This document shows, in pieces, positions 41,525-49,914 of a stretch of DNA of 64,000 nt. The stretch spans positions 2,012 through 66,011 of the forward strand of contig JAKVCD010000019.1 of assembly GCA_022446815.1 (NCBI GenBank), in the 5' to 3' direction. The translations under genes and the position numbers were made by a program. The DNA is from Planctomycetota bacterium. Its GTDB lineage: Bacteria > Planctomycetota > UBA1135 > GCA-002686595. The notes beneath the pieces are model-generated. The model saw only the letters and a program-made list of their open reading frames with translations. It was not told the DNA's origin and did not search any database. Every line of letters begins with the position of its first letter. Positions within the stretch are counted from its first letter, which is position 1.

Positions 41525-42693
41525 AGCCCGCAGAGTTTGACCTCCTCGTCGTCGGCGGCGGGATCCATGGTGCGGGCGTCGCGCAGTGCGCCGCCGCGAC
41601 AGGACGAAGCGTCCTCTTACTCGAGGCTCGTGAGCCCGCAGCAGGGACCTCGAGCCGCTCGAGCAAGCTGATCCACGGCGGCCTCAGATACCTCGAGTCC
41701 TTCGAGCTAGGCCTGGTCGCTGAATCGCTCGCGGAGCGCGACATCCTCCTGAAGACAGCACCCCACTTAGTTCGGCTTGTCGACTTCTTCGTGCCGATCT
41801 ACAAGCAGACCAGCCGACGGCCGTGGGAGCTCCGCGCAGGGCTCAGTCTCTACGCGCTCCTCGGACGGCTGAGTCCTCCGACGCGTTTCGAGCGTCTTCA
41901 GCGCGCCGCATGGGGCCAGCTCGACGGCCTCAAGACAGACGGACTCCAAGCTGTCTTCCGATATGCGGACGGTCAGACGGATGACGCCCGCCTCGTCCGG
42001 AGCGTGCTCGCCTCCGCGGAAGAGCTAGGCGCCGAGGTCCGCTTCCCCGCAGAGCTCCTCTCTGCCAGACGCGAGGAGCGCGGCTGGCTCGTCCGCTACA
42101 GCGCCGATGATGGTGAGCACGAGGTGCGCGTCTCTGCCTTTGTCAACGCCGCTGGGCCTTGGGTCGAGCGCGTCCGCCACCGGCTCAGCCCTGCACCTAT
42201 GGGGTGCCCAGTGAACCTCGTCGGCGGGACACACCTAGAGCTAGCAGGTCGACTCGAGCGCGGCGTTTACTACACCGAGGCGCCCAAGGATCGACGAGCT
42301 GTCTTCACCATGCCCTATGGAGATCGCACGCTGCTCGGGACGACTGAGCGTCCCTACAGCGGAGATCCAGCAGCACTCACTCCCACGCCTGCGGAGGTGG
42401 ACTACCTGCTAGAGACTTACTCCCACTACTTCCCCCGCACCCCTGAAGTGCTCGACTCCTGGGCGGGGCTGCGCGTGCTGCCGCGGTCGCAGAGCGACCC
42501 CTTTCACACGAGCCGCGAGACCCTCCTCTTCCACGACGAACCTGCCCTGCCTCGCTACACAGGGATCTACGGAGGAAAGCTGACTGGCTACCGCGCCACA
42601 GCCGAGCGAGTCCTTCGCACCCTACGAGCGGCGCTGCCGGTCAGGCCCCGCAAGGCAGACACCCGCACGCTGCGTCTGCCGAAGGTCAACTGA
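41521..42693 (+). CDS. glpD: FAD-dependent glycerol-3-phosphate dehydrogenase
   Basis: A 390-residue FAD enzyme. GGGIHGAGVA (12-21) is the FAD-binding site, and TSSRSSKLIHGGLRYLE (43-59) is the GlpD signature. Later motifs include RRAVFTMPYGDRTLLGTTE and a GIYGGKLTGYR segment. It oxidises glycerol 3-phosphate to dihydroxyacetone phosphate, passing electrons to quinone. It is shorter than typical GlpD (about 500-560) because it lacks the C-terminal helical domain. The TTG start overlaps the phosphodiesterase stop, so the two enzymes act in sequence. Confidence 0.9.
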   Translation: MKPAEFDLLVVGGGIHGAGVAQCAAATGRSVLLLEAREPAAGTSSRSSKLIHGGLRYLESFELGLVAESLAERDILLKTAPHLVRLVDFFVPIYKQTSRRPWELRAGLSLYALLGRLSPPTRFERLQRAAWGQLDGLKTDGLQAVFRYADGQTDDARLVRSVLASAEELGAEVRFPAELLSARREERGWLVRYSADDGEHEVRVSAFVNAAGPWVERVRHRLSPAPMGCPVNLVGGTHLELAGRLERGVYYTEAPKDRRAVFTMPYGDRTLLGTTERPYSGDPAALTPTPAEVDYLLETYSHYFPRTPEVLDSWAGLRVLPRSQSDPFHTSRETLLFHDEPALPRYTGIYGGKLTGYRATAERVLRTLRAALPVRPRKADTRTLRLPKVN

Positions 42694-42703
42694 GCTGAAG
42701 CCC

Positions 42704-43363
42704 TCAGGAGAGCCGCAGGAGCTCTTCCACAGTGCGCTCGATCCCCTCCGCAGCTTCAGAGATCGAACCAGCGAGCATATAGGCGGGTGAGGTGATGAGC
42801 TTGTTTGCCTCATCAACGCGGAACTCGACGACCGGGCACTCCTCATGGCTCGCCCCCATCGCCTCGATCGCGCCGGCCGTGTCAGCGTCTGTTCCGATCG
42901 TGAGGCTGCAATCGATCCCCGCATCTCGACAGATCGCTGCGATCAGGGCGGGCGCGATACACACCGCCGCGACGGGCTTAGATGCCCTCATCATCTCGAC
43001 GACGAGTCGAGCGACCTCGGGGTTTGGCTTGGCCTCGCTGCCAGCGACAGCGAAGTCGCAGAGGTTCTTCGCTGCGCCAAACCCACCGGGGAGGATCAGA
43101 CCATCAAGATCTTCCGCCTTCGCTGTCGCGACATCAGCGATCTCGCCACGCGCGATACGCGCGCTCTCGACGAGGACGTTCCGAGTCTCCTCGCTAGGCT
43201 CACCCGCCAAGTGGTTGATGACATGCATCTGGGCCACGTCCGGCGCGAAGCAGGCCGCCTTAGCGCCAGCTCGGTCGAGCGCCAAGAGCGTGATGACCGA
43301 CTCGTGTATCTCCGCGCCGTCAAAGACGCCGCAGCCAGAGAGGATGACGCCGATCTTCTTCAT
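42704..43363 (-). CDS. elbB: ElbB, DJ-1/PfpI-family glyoxalase-like protein
   Basis: A 219-residue protein of the class-I-amidotransferase fold. The ElbB N terminus GVILSGCGVFDGAEIHE (5-21), the central LPGGFGAAKNLCDFA (91-105) and the nucleophile Cys 135 in VCIAP are present. E. coli ElbB was linked to isoprenoid synthesis and to glyoxalase activity. It is preceded 6 bases upstream by a 2Fe-2S ferredoxin gene on the same strand, and ends 10 bases from the convergent glpD stop. Confidence 0.93.
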   Translation of the reverse strand: MKKIGVILSGCGVFDGAEIHESVITLLALDRAGAKAACFAPDVAQMHVINHLAGEPSEETRNVLVESARIARGEIADVATAKAEDLDGLILPGGFGAAKNLCDFAVAGSEAKPNPEVARLVVEMMRASKPVAAVCIAPALIAAICRDAGIDCSLTIGTDADTAGAIEAMGASHEECPVVEFRVDEANKLITSPAYMLAGSISEAAEGIERTVEELLRLS

Positions 43364-43369
43364 CGTGCC

Positions 43370-43651
43370 TTAGTCGAGCATGCGAACGGTGATGTCACCG
43401 TTCACCTTGAGTTGGCAGCCGAGGCGTGCGCCCTCGACCCCGCTGCACATCTCCACAGTCTCGACCTCGTCCTCCGAGGGCGGGTCGACGTTCTCTGCGC
43501 CTTCATCGAGAGCGCAGACGCAGGTGCCGCAGCTACCGACGGTGCAGCCAAAGTTGTGCGTAACGTCATTGGCTTGGCAGTACTCGAGGAAGGAGGTCCC
43601 CTCAGGGACTTCGTAGGTCTGACCGTTAGCGGCGATCGTGATCTTAGGCAT
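43370..43651 (-). CDS. 2Fe-2S ferredoxin
   Basis: A 93-residue adrenodoxin/plant-type ferredoxin. Cluster ligands are Cys 36, 41 and 44 (C-x4-C-x2-C) and Cys 79. Start is ATG at 43651; the frame is open further upstream but only this Met begins the domain (MPKITI). It transfers one electron in the cytoplasm. It lies 6 bases ahead of elbB, so the two may act together. Confidence 0.92.
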   Translation of the reverse strand: MPKITIAANGQTYEVPEGTSFLEYCQANDVTHNFGCTVGSCGTCVCALDEGAENVDPPSEDEVETVEMCSGVEGARLGCQLKVNGDITVRMLD

Positions 43652-43764
43652 AGCTCGTGGGCTCAGGTTCTGGATCGAAGAGAGAGTGCATGGATGTTCT
43701 TGAACCGAAGGCCTCGCCGCAAGCACTCCCTTCCGCCTTCGTAGATCGCTAGGGTCAGGGGAGC

Positions 43765-44454
43765 ATGAAGCTTCTCCTCCCCCCGCCCCGTCCAGAGGGC
43801 GCCGCTCAGCCACCCGCCCAGCCGCCCGCGCCCTCTAGCGGCACGAACACCAAGCTCTGGTTGATCCGGCACGCCGAGGTCGCGCAGGAGTTTCACGGTG
43901 TCGCCTACGGGTCGGCTGACGTCCCCTTGAGCGAGCGCGGGCGAGAGCAGAGCCGCGCGGTCGCCGCAGCCTTTGAGGGTGCTCGGGTCGCGCGGATCTA
44001 CGCATCTCCCTCTCAGCGCACGCAGGAGATGGCCCAGCTCCTTGCAGCCAGCACTGGCGCAGCCGTGACCACGCTCGACGGGCTGCGCGAGATAGACCGT
44101 GGCGCTTGGCAGGGCGGAACGAGGGAGGAGTTTCGAGCGTGCTGGCACGCTGAAGCAGCGAGCTGGTGGGGCGACCCCTGGCGCTGGAAGGCACCTGATG
44201 GTGAGTGCGATGAGGAGCTCTTCGCGCGCGCTTGGCCAGCGCTCCAAGGGGCGACGGCAGACGCGCCCGGTGACGTCTGCGTCTTCTGCACTCACGCGAA
44301 CACCATTCGGGCGCTGTTGACCGGAGCGCTAGGTATCCCGTCGATCGAAGGCTATGAGCTCGCGACAGACCCTGCCCACGCGAACCTCCTCGTTGACACA
44401 GAGGCGGGCTGGGAGCTGCGGGAGCGGAACCTCGCTCCTGGGACCGCTAGATGA
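43765..44454 (+). CDS. Histidine phosphatase family protein
   Basis: A 229-residue phosphoglycerate-mutase-fold protein. The Pro-rich N-terminal 28 residues precede LIRHAEV, whose His 36 is the phospho-acceptor; the usual RHG is RHA here. The middle YASPSQRTQEMAQLL segment supplies the second Arg, and CTHAN supplies the last His. It would dephosphorylate a small phosphoester (alpha-ribazole phosphate and PhoE-type substrates are alternatives). Its start has GGGGAG just upstream. The stop overlaps the next glycosyltransferase gene by 4 bases. Confidence 0.88.
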   Translation: MKLLLPPPRPEGAAQPPAQPPAPSSGTNTKLWLIRHAEVAQEFHGVAYGSADVPLSERGREQSRAVAAAFEGARVARIYASPSQRTQEMAQLLAASTGAAVTTLDGLREIDRGAWQGGTREEFRACWHAEAASWWGDPWRWKAPDGECDEELFARAWPALQGATADAPGDVCVFCTHANTIRALLTGALGIPSIEGYELATDPAHANLLVDTEAGWELRERNLAPGTAR

Positions 44455-45608
44455 GTCGGCCGCGGGTCCTCTTCCTGACCCCGACGGTGCCCTGGCCGGA
44501 GGACTCCGGCGGCCGCATCCGCACCTCTCAGCTGCTCCGCCGCGCAGGGCGTGACGCAGAGCTCACGCTGTTCTCCGTCGAGACCCCAGGGCAGAGCGCT
44601 CAGCCGCCGGCTCACCTCGAGTCTGCATGTCGAGAGATCCGGGTCTTCCCCCCTGCGCGTCCTGGGCTGCTCGCGCGCCTCGCGCTCCCTCAGCTCGAGC
44701 GCTCCTTCTATTCGCGTGCGCTCGCAGACGCGACCCAAGCCGCGCTCGCTAGCCAGGCCTTTGATGTCGTCCATGTAGACGAGCTCTCGGTCGCGCGCGC
44801 CCTAGGCTTTTCGTCTCAGACGCCCGCCCTCATTCATCACCACAAGCTCGACGCACACCTCCACGCCAAGCTCAGTGAGCACAAGCGAGGGGTGAGCGAT
44901 GGAGAGGTCGCCAAAGTGCGCGCGCTCGAAAAGAAGGTCGCGCGCGCTCACAGCGCACACGCCACCTGCTCTGAGGCAGAGGCTCGCCTGCTACGGGATC
45001 GCTATGGGGTCCGCTGCGCTGTCATCCCGAACGGCGTCGACGCCGACCGCTTCCAGCCCGCAGAGGCACCCCGCGAAGCTGAGACGCTGCTCTTCGTAGG
45101 CACGCTCGCCTACGAGCCGAACATCCACGGCTTAGAGTGGTTCGTCGCTGAGGTGATGCCTCGTCTGCTGCGAGAGCGACCGGAGCTGCGCCTACAGATC
45201 GCTGGTAGCGCTCCATCAGACCGCGCGCTGCGCCTCGCCGGTGAGGGCATAGATGTCCTAGGTCCGGTCACTGACCCGCTCCCCCTCCTCCAGCGCTCGA
45301 GCTGCTCGATCGCGCCGCTCTTCATAGGCGGGGGGACACGCATCAAGATCCTGGAGTCTCTCGCAGCAGGCTGCCCTGTGATCTCTACCCCGGTCGGCGC
45401 GGAGGGACTTGAGCTCCCTCCCGGCGCGCTCCCGATAGCCTCGACTCCAGAGGCCTTCAGCGCCGCGATCCTGTCTCAGCTCGCCGCCCCTGACGCTGAG
45501 CGTTCGCGCAGCACCTCAGCCTACGTGCGGAGCAGCTACTCCTGGGACGTGTCTGCGGCCGCGCTGCTCGAGGCATGGGAGTCGTGCGCGGCGAGCACCG
45601 CCTCGTAG
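44451..45608 (+). CDS. GT4-family glycosyltransferase
   Basis: A 385-residue GT-B enzyme. The N-terminal FLTPTVPWPEDSGGRIRT motif (8-25) marks the acceptor-side loop, IPNGVDADRF lies at the domain junction, and the C-terminal donor site reads PLFIGGGTRIKILESLAAGCPVISTPVGAEGL. It resembles sugar transferases of the PelF/exosortase-linked type. It is coupled to the histidine phosphatase. Its last 73 bases overlap the convergent glycosyltransferase gene on the opposite strand. Confidence 0.88.
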   Translation: MSRPRVLFLTPTVPWPEDSGGRIRTSQLLRRAGRDAELTLFSVETPGQSAQPPAHLESACREIRVFPPARPGLLARLALPQLERSFYSRALADATQAALASQAFDVVHVDELSVARALGFSSQTPALIHHHKLDAHLHAKLSEHKRGVSDGEVAKVRALEKKVARAHSAHATCSEAEARLLRDRYGVRCAVIPNGVDADRFQPAEAPREAETLLFVGTLAYEPNIHGLEWFVAEVMPRLLRERPELRLQIAGSAPSDRALRLAGEGIDVLGPVTDPLPLLQRSSCSIAPLFIGGGTRIKILESLAAGCPVISTPVGAEGLELPPGALPIASTPEAFSAAILSQLAAPDAERSRSTSAYVRSSYSWDVSAAALLEAWESCAASTAS

Positions 45609-46864
45609 ACACCAGCGAGCTCTTCGCACATCTCGTCGACGTCCACGAGCTTCGGCCGCTCGGACTCAGGGATGACGCCGAAGCAGTCTGTAGCGTCCAT
45701 CCAGCGCAAGGCACCGATGAGTCCGTCTGGATCACTACGACGTGCGATCACACCCACCGCGCCGTCTCGCCTGACCAGCTCGGGGAGCCCTCCGGCGTCC
45801 GAGACCAACACAGGCAGACCGACCGCAGAGGCCTCTCGAACGCTCAAGCCGAAGCCCTCCTCCCAGAGCGCGGGCGCAGCGACCGCGTCTAGAGAGGCGA
45901 GGACCTCAGGCAGTTGCTCCGGGGAGTAAGGGCCGCAGAGCTCGACAACAGGGCTCTCCGCCGCGAGGGTCTCAAGCGCCTCTACATATGAGGAGTCACC
46001 GTGGAACGGCAAGCGAGGCCCATGAACTCTCAGGCGGAGCCCTGGCAGCTCGCTCTCGACCACAGCTCGGGCCAGCTCGAGCACACCCTTCGTCGGTTGA
46101 ACCGCCCCGAGCACTCCGATGACGCGCTCCCCTCGCCTAGGCGCTGCGTCCCGTAACCGCTCCACCTCCTCAGCCAAGCCGCTGCACTCCACCCCGAGTG
46201 AGAACGCTCTGAGGCGCTCAGCTGGGACGCCGGCCGCTTCGAGGGTCTGCATCGCGGGCGCTGAGGGCGCGAGCAATACGCTCGCAGCCTTGAAGGCCTC
46301 TGCGGCGCAACGCGAGAGCGCCGAGACCTGCTCAGAGGCGTCTTCGCCCTCAGCAAAGAGATGCGGCCAAGTCGCTCGCAGGCACGGCGCGCAGCGCTCA
46401 GGACTCGGACCGCTGCAGACCTCATCGTCAGCGGTCCAGAGCTGACCTCTAGGGCAGATCGTCCAGTAGTCGTGCAGCGTGAGCACGATCGGCGCGCACG
46501 GTGCGAGGGTCGTCATGAGCCCGTGACCCCATCCGGTGAGGTGATGGATGTGCAAGAGGTCCACCTTGACCTCCTCTGCCCATTGCAGCGCAGCCGCCTC
46601 CATCTGCTCGTTCTTCCCAAGGTCTACGAGCGTTTCATGATCCTGATACCGATAAGCCACTCTGCGCACGCTCACAGCTCCGTCTCGCCCGTCATGCGTC
46701 TCGAAGGCTGCGCGCTCTGGGTCAGCGTCCATACAGAGGACCTCGACACGGACGCCGCGCGTGGCGAGCCAGCTCGCCAGCTGCCGAGCGTGAGTCTCTA
46801 CCCCCCCCACCTCTGGCCACCAGCGCGCAGTGACGAGTCCGATGGAATCGATGGCGGCGCTCAA
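45536..46864 (-). CDS. GT4-family glycosyltransferase with Cys cluster
   Basis: A 442-residue GT-B enzyme. The N-terminal GGVETHARQLASWL is the acceptor-side motif. A Cys cluster C-x12-C-x7-C-x2-C follows HDYWTI (about residues 136-162). The C-terminal half has QPTKGVLELARAV and ALWEEGFGLSVREASAVGLPVLVSDAGGLPELV. It should add a sugar to surface glycan. Its start overlaps the stop of the next upstream glycosyltransferase by 4 bases, and its 3' end overlaps the convergent gene by 73 bases. Confidence 0.88.
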   Translation of the reverse strand: MSAAIDSIGLVTARWWPEVGGVETHARQLASWLATRGVRVEVLCMDADPERAAFETHDGRDGAVSVRRVAYRYQDHETLVDLGKNEQMEAAALQWAEEVKVDLLHIHHLTGWGHGLMTTLAPCAPIVLTLHDYWTICPRGQLWTADDEVCSGPSPERCAPCLRATWPHLFAEGEDASEQVSALSRCAAEAFKAASVLLAPSAPAMQTLEAAGVPAERLRAFSLGVECSGLAEEVERLRDAAPRRGERVIGVLGAVQPTKGVLELARAVVESELPGLRLRVHGPRLPFHGDSSYVEALETLAAESPVVELCGPYSPEQLPEVLASLDAVAAPALWEEGFGLSVREASAVGLPVLVSDAGGLPELVRRDGAVGVIARRSDPDGLIGALRWMDATDCFGVIPESERPKLVDVDEMCEELAGVYEAVLAAHDSHASSSAAADTSQE

Positions 46865-48273
46865 AGCCCGACAGGCTCCAGCGCTGCGCCTTCCGACGCT
46901 GTGTCAGCTCGGGGCCTCGGACTCAGCACCGCTGGGCGCTCGCCGTACAGCCCCTCGATCACGTCTAGGTGATCGCTGTAGCGCATGATCGGATCGGACG
47001 CGTACCGGCGCGGCCCCGCTAAGAGCGCGGCGCGCATGGCATCTGCGAGAGCGCGCTCATCCCCAGGCGGAACCAAGCGCCCGTGCGCCCCGTCATCCAT
47101 CACCTCCCGGATGCCGCTAACATCGCTCGCGATGATAGGCACGCCAGCCGCTCGCGCCTGCAAGACGGTCAACGGGGCGTTCTCCATCCAGATCGAAGGG
47201 ACCACGAGCGCGTCTGTCTCGGCCATCACCCGGGGCGCCTCCAGCGGGGGGAAGCAGCCCGCGTCGATAACGCGACTCGAGCCGCGCACCAGCTCGAAGG
47301 CGTGACCTGCGTAGTGCTTATGACGACCGAGCGCGCCGTGCCCGTAGCAGCGCAAGCTCCAAGGCGAGACCGACTCGGGCAGGCGCGCCTCCATCAAGCG
47401 GACAGCCCCAAGCAAGGTCTCTAAGCCCTTGTGGGGCATGAATTGACCAAAGAAGGAGAAGCGGAAGAGTCCCTGAGCCTCCGGGACCGGCGGCACCTCA
47501 AAGGCGTCCTCACGGATCCCATAAGGCAGCGTGAGCGAGCCTTCGAGGGCGAGGCCATGAGCGTGAAACTCTGCCTCCAGCGCTCGCGTGGGAAAGACCC
47601 AACGGTCGACGAAGCCGACCGCCGCGGTGATCTCGGCGCGCCGCCGCTCTATGTCCTTGGTCACAACGATCTTCCCTAACCCGCCCGCCATCGCAGCAGC
47701 GCGCACGGCCGCGCGCCGCAGGACGAGCTCTGCAGCGGAGGCGTCATATCGCGACGGCTCTCGCACGCACCGCGCGCACTCGCTCGCGGACGTCGGCCCT
47801 GCGCATGCGCTGAGCTCTGCGTCAAAGAACTGCCCCTTATGACAGAGGAGCCCTAGATCTGTGACGGTCGCAACGACGAGCGCACCGAACTCTCTCGCGA
47901 GGCGGAGCATGCCGACAGAGAGGCCCCAGAGCATATGGTTGAAGTGGACAACATCAGGACGGAACTCTCGGAGGACCTCCGCGAAGGCCGCATCAACACC
48001 AGCGTTTAGATAGCTATCGTCAAAGCTCTTCTGAGGGTCTCCGCAGTTCACGAGCTCGAAGAGATCGAGGCCCAAGCGCGCGCTACGCTTCAGCGTGTAG
48101 CGCGCAGCGTTCGGGTCTCGAACTGGAAGGAAGACCGCGACCTCGCGGCCACGCTCCTGCAGGCCGCAGGCGAGCTGATGGGTGTAGAACTCGGTCCCCC
48201 ACTGCCCCTCTGGCGGGAACCCGTTCGAGACCAGCAAGACCCGCGGGGGGCCGCCGTCCTTCAACTCATTCAA
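46861..48273 (-). CDS. GT4-family glycosyltransferase with Cys cluster
   Basis: A 470-residue GT-B enzyme. The N terminus has VLLVSNGFPPEGQWGTEFYTHQLA, an Asn/Gly variant of the usual loop. The Cys cluster reads C-x12-C-x8-C-x2-C after TVTDLGLL (about 140-170). Donor-side pattern: MPHKGLETLLGAV then VPSIWMENAPLTVLQARAAGVPIIASDVSGIREV. The TTG at 48273 has GAGAGGTG seven bases upstream and is preferred; a TTG 13 codons earlier is also in frame. The gene overlaps the following glycosyltransferase by 4 bases; the sulfatase-fold lipoprotein lies 57 bases upstream. Confidence 0.88.
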   Translation of the reverse strand: MNELKDGGPPRVLLVSNGFPPEGQWGTEFYTHQLACGLQERGREVAVFLPVRDPNAARYTLKRSARLGLDLFELVNCGDPQKSFDDSYLNAGVDAAFAEVLREFRPDVVHFNHMLWGLSVGMLRLAREFGALVVATVTDLGLLCHKGQFFDAELSACAGPTSASECARCVREPSRYDASAAELVLRRAAVRAAAMAGGLGKIVVTKDIERRRAEITAAVGFVDRWVFPTRALEAEFHAHGLALEGSLTLPYGIREDAFEVPPVPEAQGLFRFSFFGQFMPHKGLETLLGAVRLMEARLPESVSPWSLRCYGHGALGRHKHYAGHAFELVRGSSRVIDAGCFPPLEAPRVMAETDALVVPSIWMENAPLTVLQARAAGVPIIASDVSGIREVMDDGAHGRLVPPGDERALADAMRAALLAGPRRYASDPIMRYSDHLDVIEGLYGERPAVLSPRPRADTASEGAALEPVGL

Positions 48274-48330
48274 GCGTTCACCTCTCTTCTCCTCACCCAG
48301 AGGATGCCCCAAGAGCCACTCCGCGCCAAA

Positions 48331-49896
48331 TCAGAATGCGCCAGCGCGCTCAAAGGACTCCCCATCGAGGGGAGCGATGAGGCCGCGGCGCTCGAGCTCG
48401 GCGCGCTCCTCCTCAGCTACTGACCGCTCTGCCCAGGGCGCATCTTGCACGTGATATCGAGCGCGCTCGATCCACTCGAACCACTCCTCTCCGCTAGCTC
48501 TCAGGCGCGCCTCGATCGCTGGCTCTGCGAGGCTCCGGGTGAGGTTACCCGGATCTGGCTGAGCCTCACGATCTCGCAGGTGGCGAGCGCGCGCATCGCG
48601 AGAGGGGTTCTGTTGGCCGAACCAAGAGCGAACCATAGAGGCCGGGCCGCGGCCTGCTGGCTCGAAGAGCTGATAGGAGTAGCGCTCATCTCTGACACCA
48701 AAGCCGCCATGCACCCCAAAGCGAGAGTAAGCGTACTCGCGCGCCGACTCGGACTCCCCCTTGATGACGGGGAGCATGCTCACCCCGTGCATACCCGCTG
48801 GCGGCTGCACCTCAGAGAGCTCGAGCAGCGTAGGCGCGACGTCTATGAGGCTCATCAGTCCATCGATCTCCCGACCACGGACGAGCTCAGCGCTCGTGGC
48901 TGGACGCAGGAGCACTGGGACGTGGAGGTCCACATCGGCGAGGCTCCCGTGGTCGATGATCAGTCCCGCCTCACCGAGGCCGAGGCCGTAACTGCCCACG
49001 ACGCAGACCGTGGTCTCTTCCCAGCGGCCCATAGCCTCCAAGCGCGCGAAGAGCTTGTGCAGCTCTGTGTCGAGCTTGAGCAGGGCGCCGTCGTAGCGCG
49101 CCTCATACTCGCCATAGCTCAAGAGCGCGCCTGGCCAGCGGCTGCGGGGCACGGCGAAGAAGGCCCGGTCTGATGATGAGGGCGCAGGGACCTCCCCTTT
49201 TTGAGGGTCTGGCCTGAAGAAGTTGTCGTACTCCGTATCCGGGAAGGACCAAGTCCGCTCCAGATCTCCCGCCGTGAGGTATGCGAACCAGTCCTGATCT
49301 TGCGGGAGCTGCTCGAGCCAGCCTTCAAGGCGGGCGCGCACCGCAGCCATGCCAAAGTCGCGGAGGACAGGTGAGCCGTCTGAGTTGAGCCCGACGGAGA
49401 CCGCGCCGCCCTCTCGGAAACCTCGAAACAGCTCGAAGCCTGATCGGAAGCCATAGACCGGGGAGAGCCAAGCGTGGTCCATGAAGGCTGCGGTTCGATA
49501 CCCCTCAGCCAAGAACTCCCGAGCGAGACGAGGCACTGCTTCTGGGATGAACCAGTCGGTCATCAGCGAGAGCGGCTCACCGCTCGGAAGCGGCGGTCGA
49601 CGCGCTAGGGAGGGGTCCGATCCTGTGAGGATTCCAGCGTGTGAAGGGATCGTGTCCGGCGCGGCGCTGAAGGCGTTCTTGAACCAGAGGCCTTCGGAGA
49701 CGAGCCCGTCTAGGTACGGGGTCGTCGCGCGAGGGTAGCCATAGACCCCGACATGATCAGCGCGAAGCTCGTCTACGACGATGAGCAGCACGCCTCTGCC
49801 GCCGCGGCCGCGGTCAGGCTCGCGCGCGCACGCCGCCAGCATGAGCCCCAAGGTGAGGCACAGGCTGAGCTTCAGGAGGATCGCTTGGCCCCGCAT
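48331..49896 (-). CDS. Sulfatase-fold lipoprotein, probably catalytically degraded
   Basis: A 521-residue protein with a lipobox (LAAC, Cys 23). VVDELRAD (41-47) and TIPSHAGILTG (82-92) show the alkaline-phosphatase/sulfatase fold, with Thr 82 at the nucleophile position. The later metal site is not intact: where the 16.7-kb homologue has ADHGESLGEHD, this protein has GSYGLGLGEAG, so Asp and His are Ser 302 and Tyr 303, and the HYMDPH segment is also missing. It may bind rather than cleave its ligand, or act through another mechanism. It stands next to three glycosyltransferase genes on the same strand. Confidence 0.75.
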   Translation of the reverse strand: MRGQAILLKLSLCLTLGLMLAACAREPDRGRGGRGVLLIVVDELRADHVGVYGYPRATTPYLDGLVSEGLWFKNAFSAAPDTIPSHAGILTGSDPSLARRPPLPSGEPLSLMTDWFIPEAVPRLAREFLAEGYRTAAFMDHAWLSPVYGFRSGFELFRGFREGGAVSVGLNSDGSPVLRDFGMAAVRARLEGWLEQLPQDQDWFAYLTAGDLERTWSFPDTEYDNFFRPDPQKGEVPAPSSSDRAFFAVPRSRWPGALLSYGEYEARYDGALLKLDTELHKLFARLEAMGRWEETTVCVVGSYGLGLGEAGLIIDHGSLADVDLHVPVLLRPATSAELVRGREIDGLMSLIDVAPTLLELSEVQPPAGMHGVSMLPVIKGESESAREYAYSRFGVHGGFGVRDERYSYQLFEPAGRGPASMVRSWFGQQNPSRDARARHLRDREAQPDPGNLTRSLAEPAIEARLRASGEEWFEWIERARYHVQDAPWAERSVAEEERAELERRGLIAPLDGESFERAGAF

Positions 49897-49914
49897 ACAG
49901 GGTCCAGCATGGCC

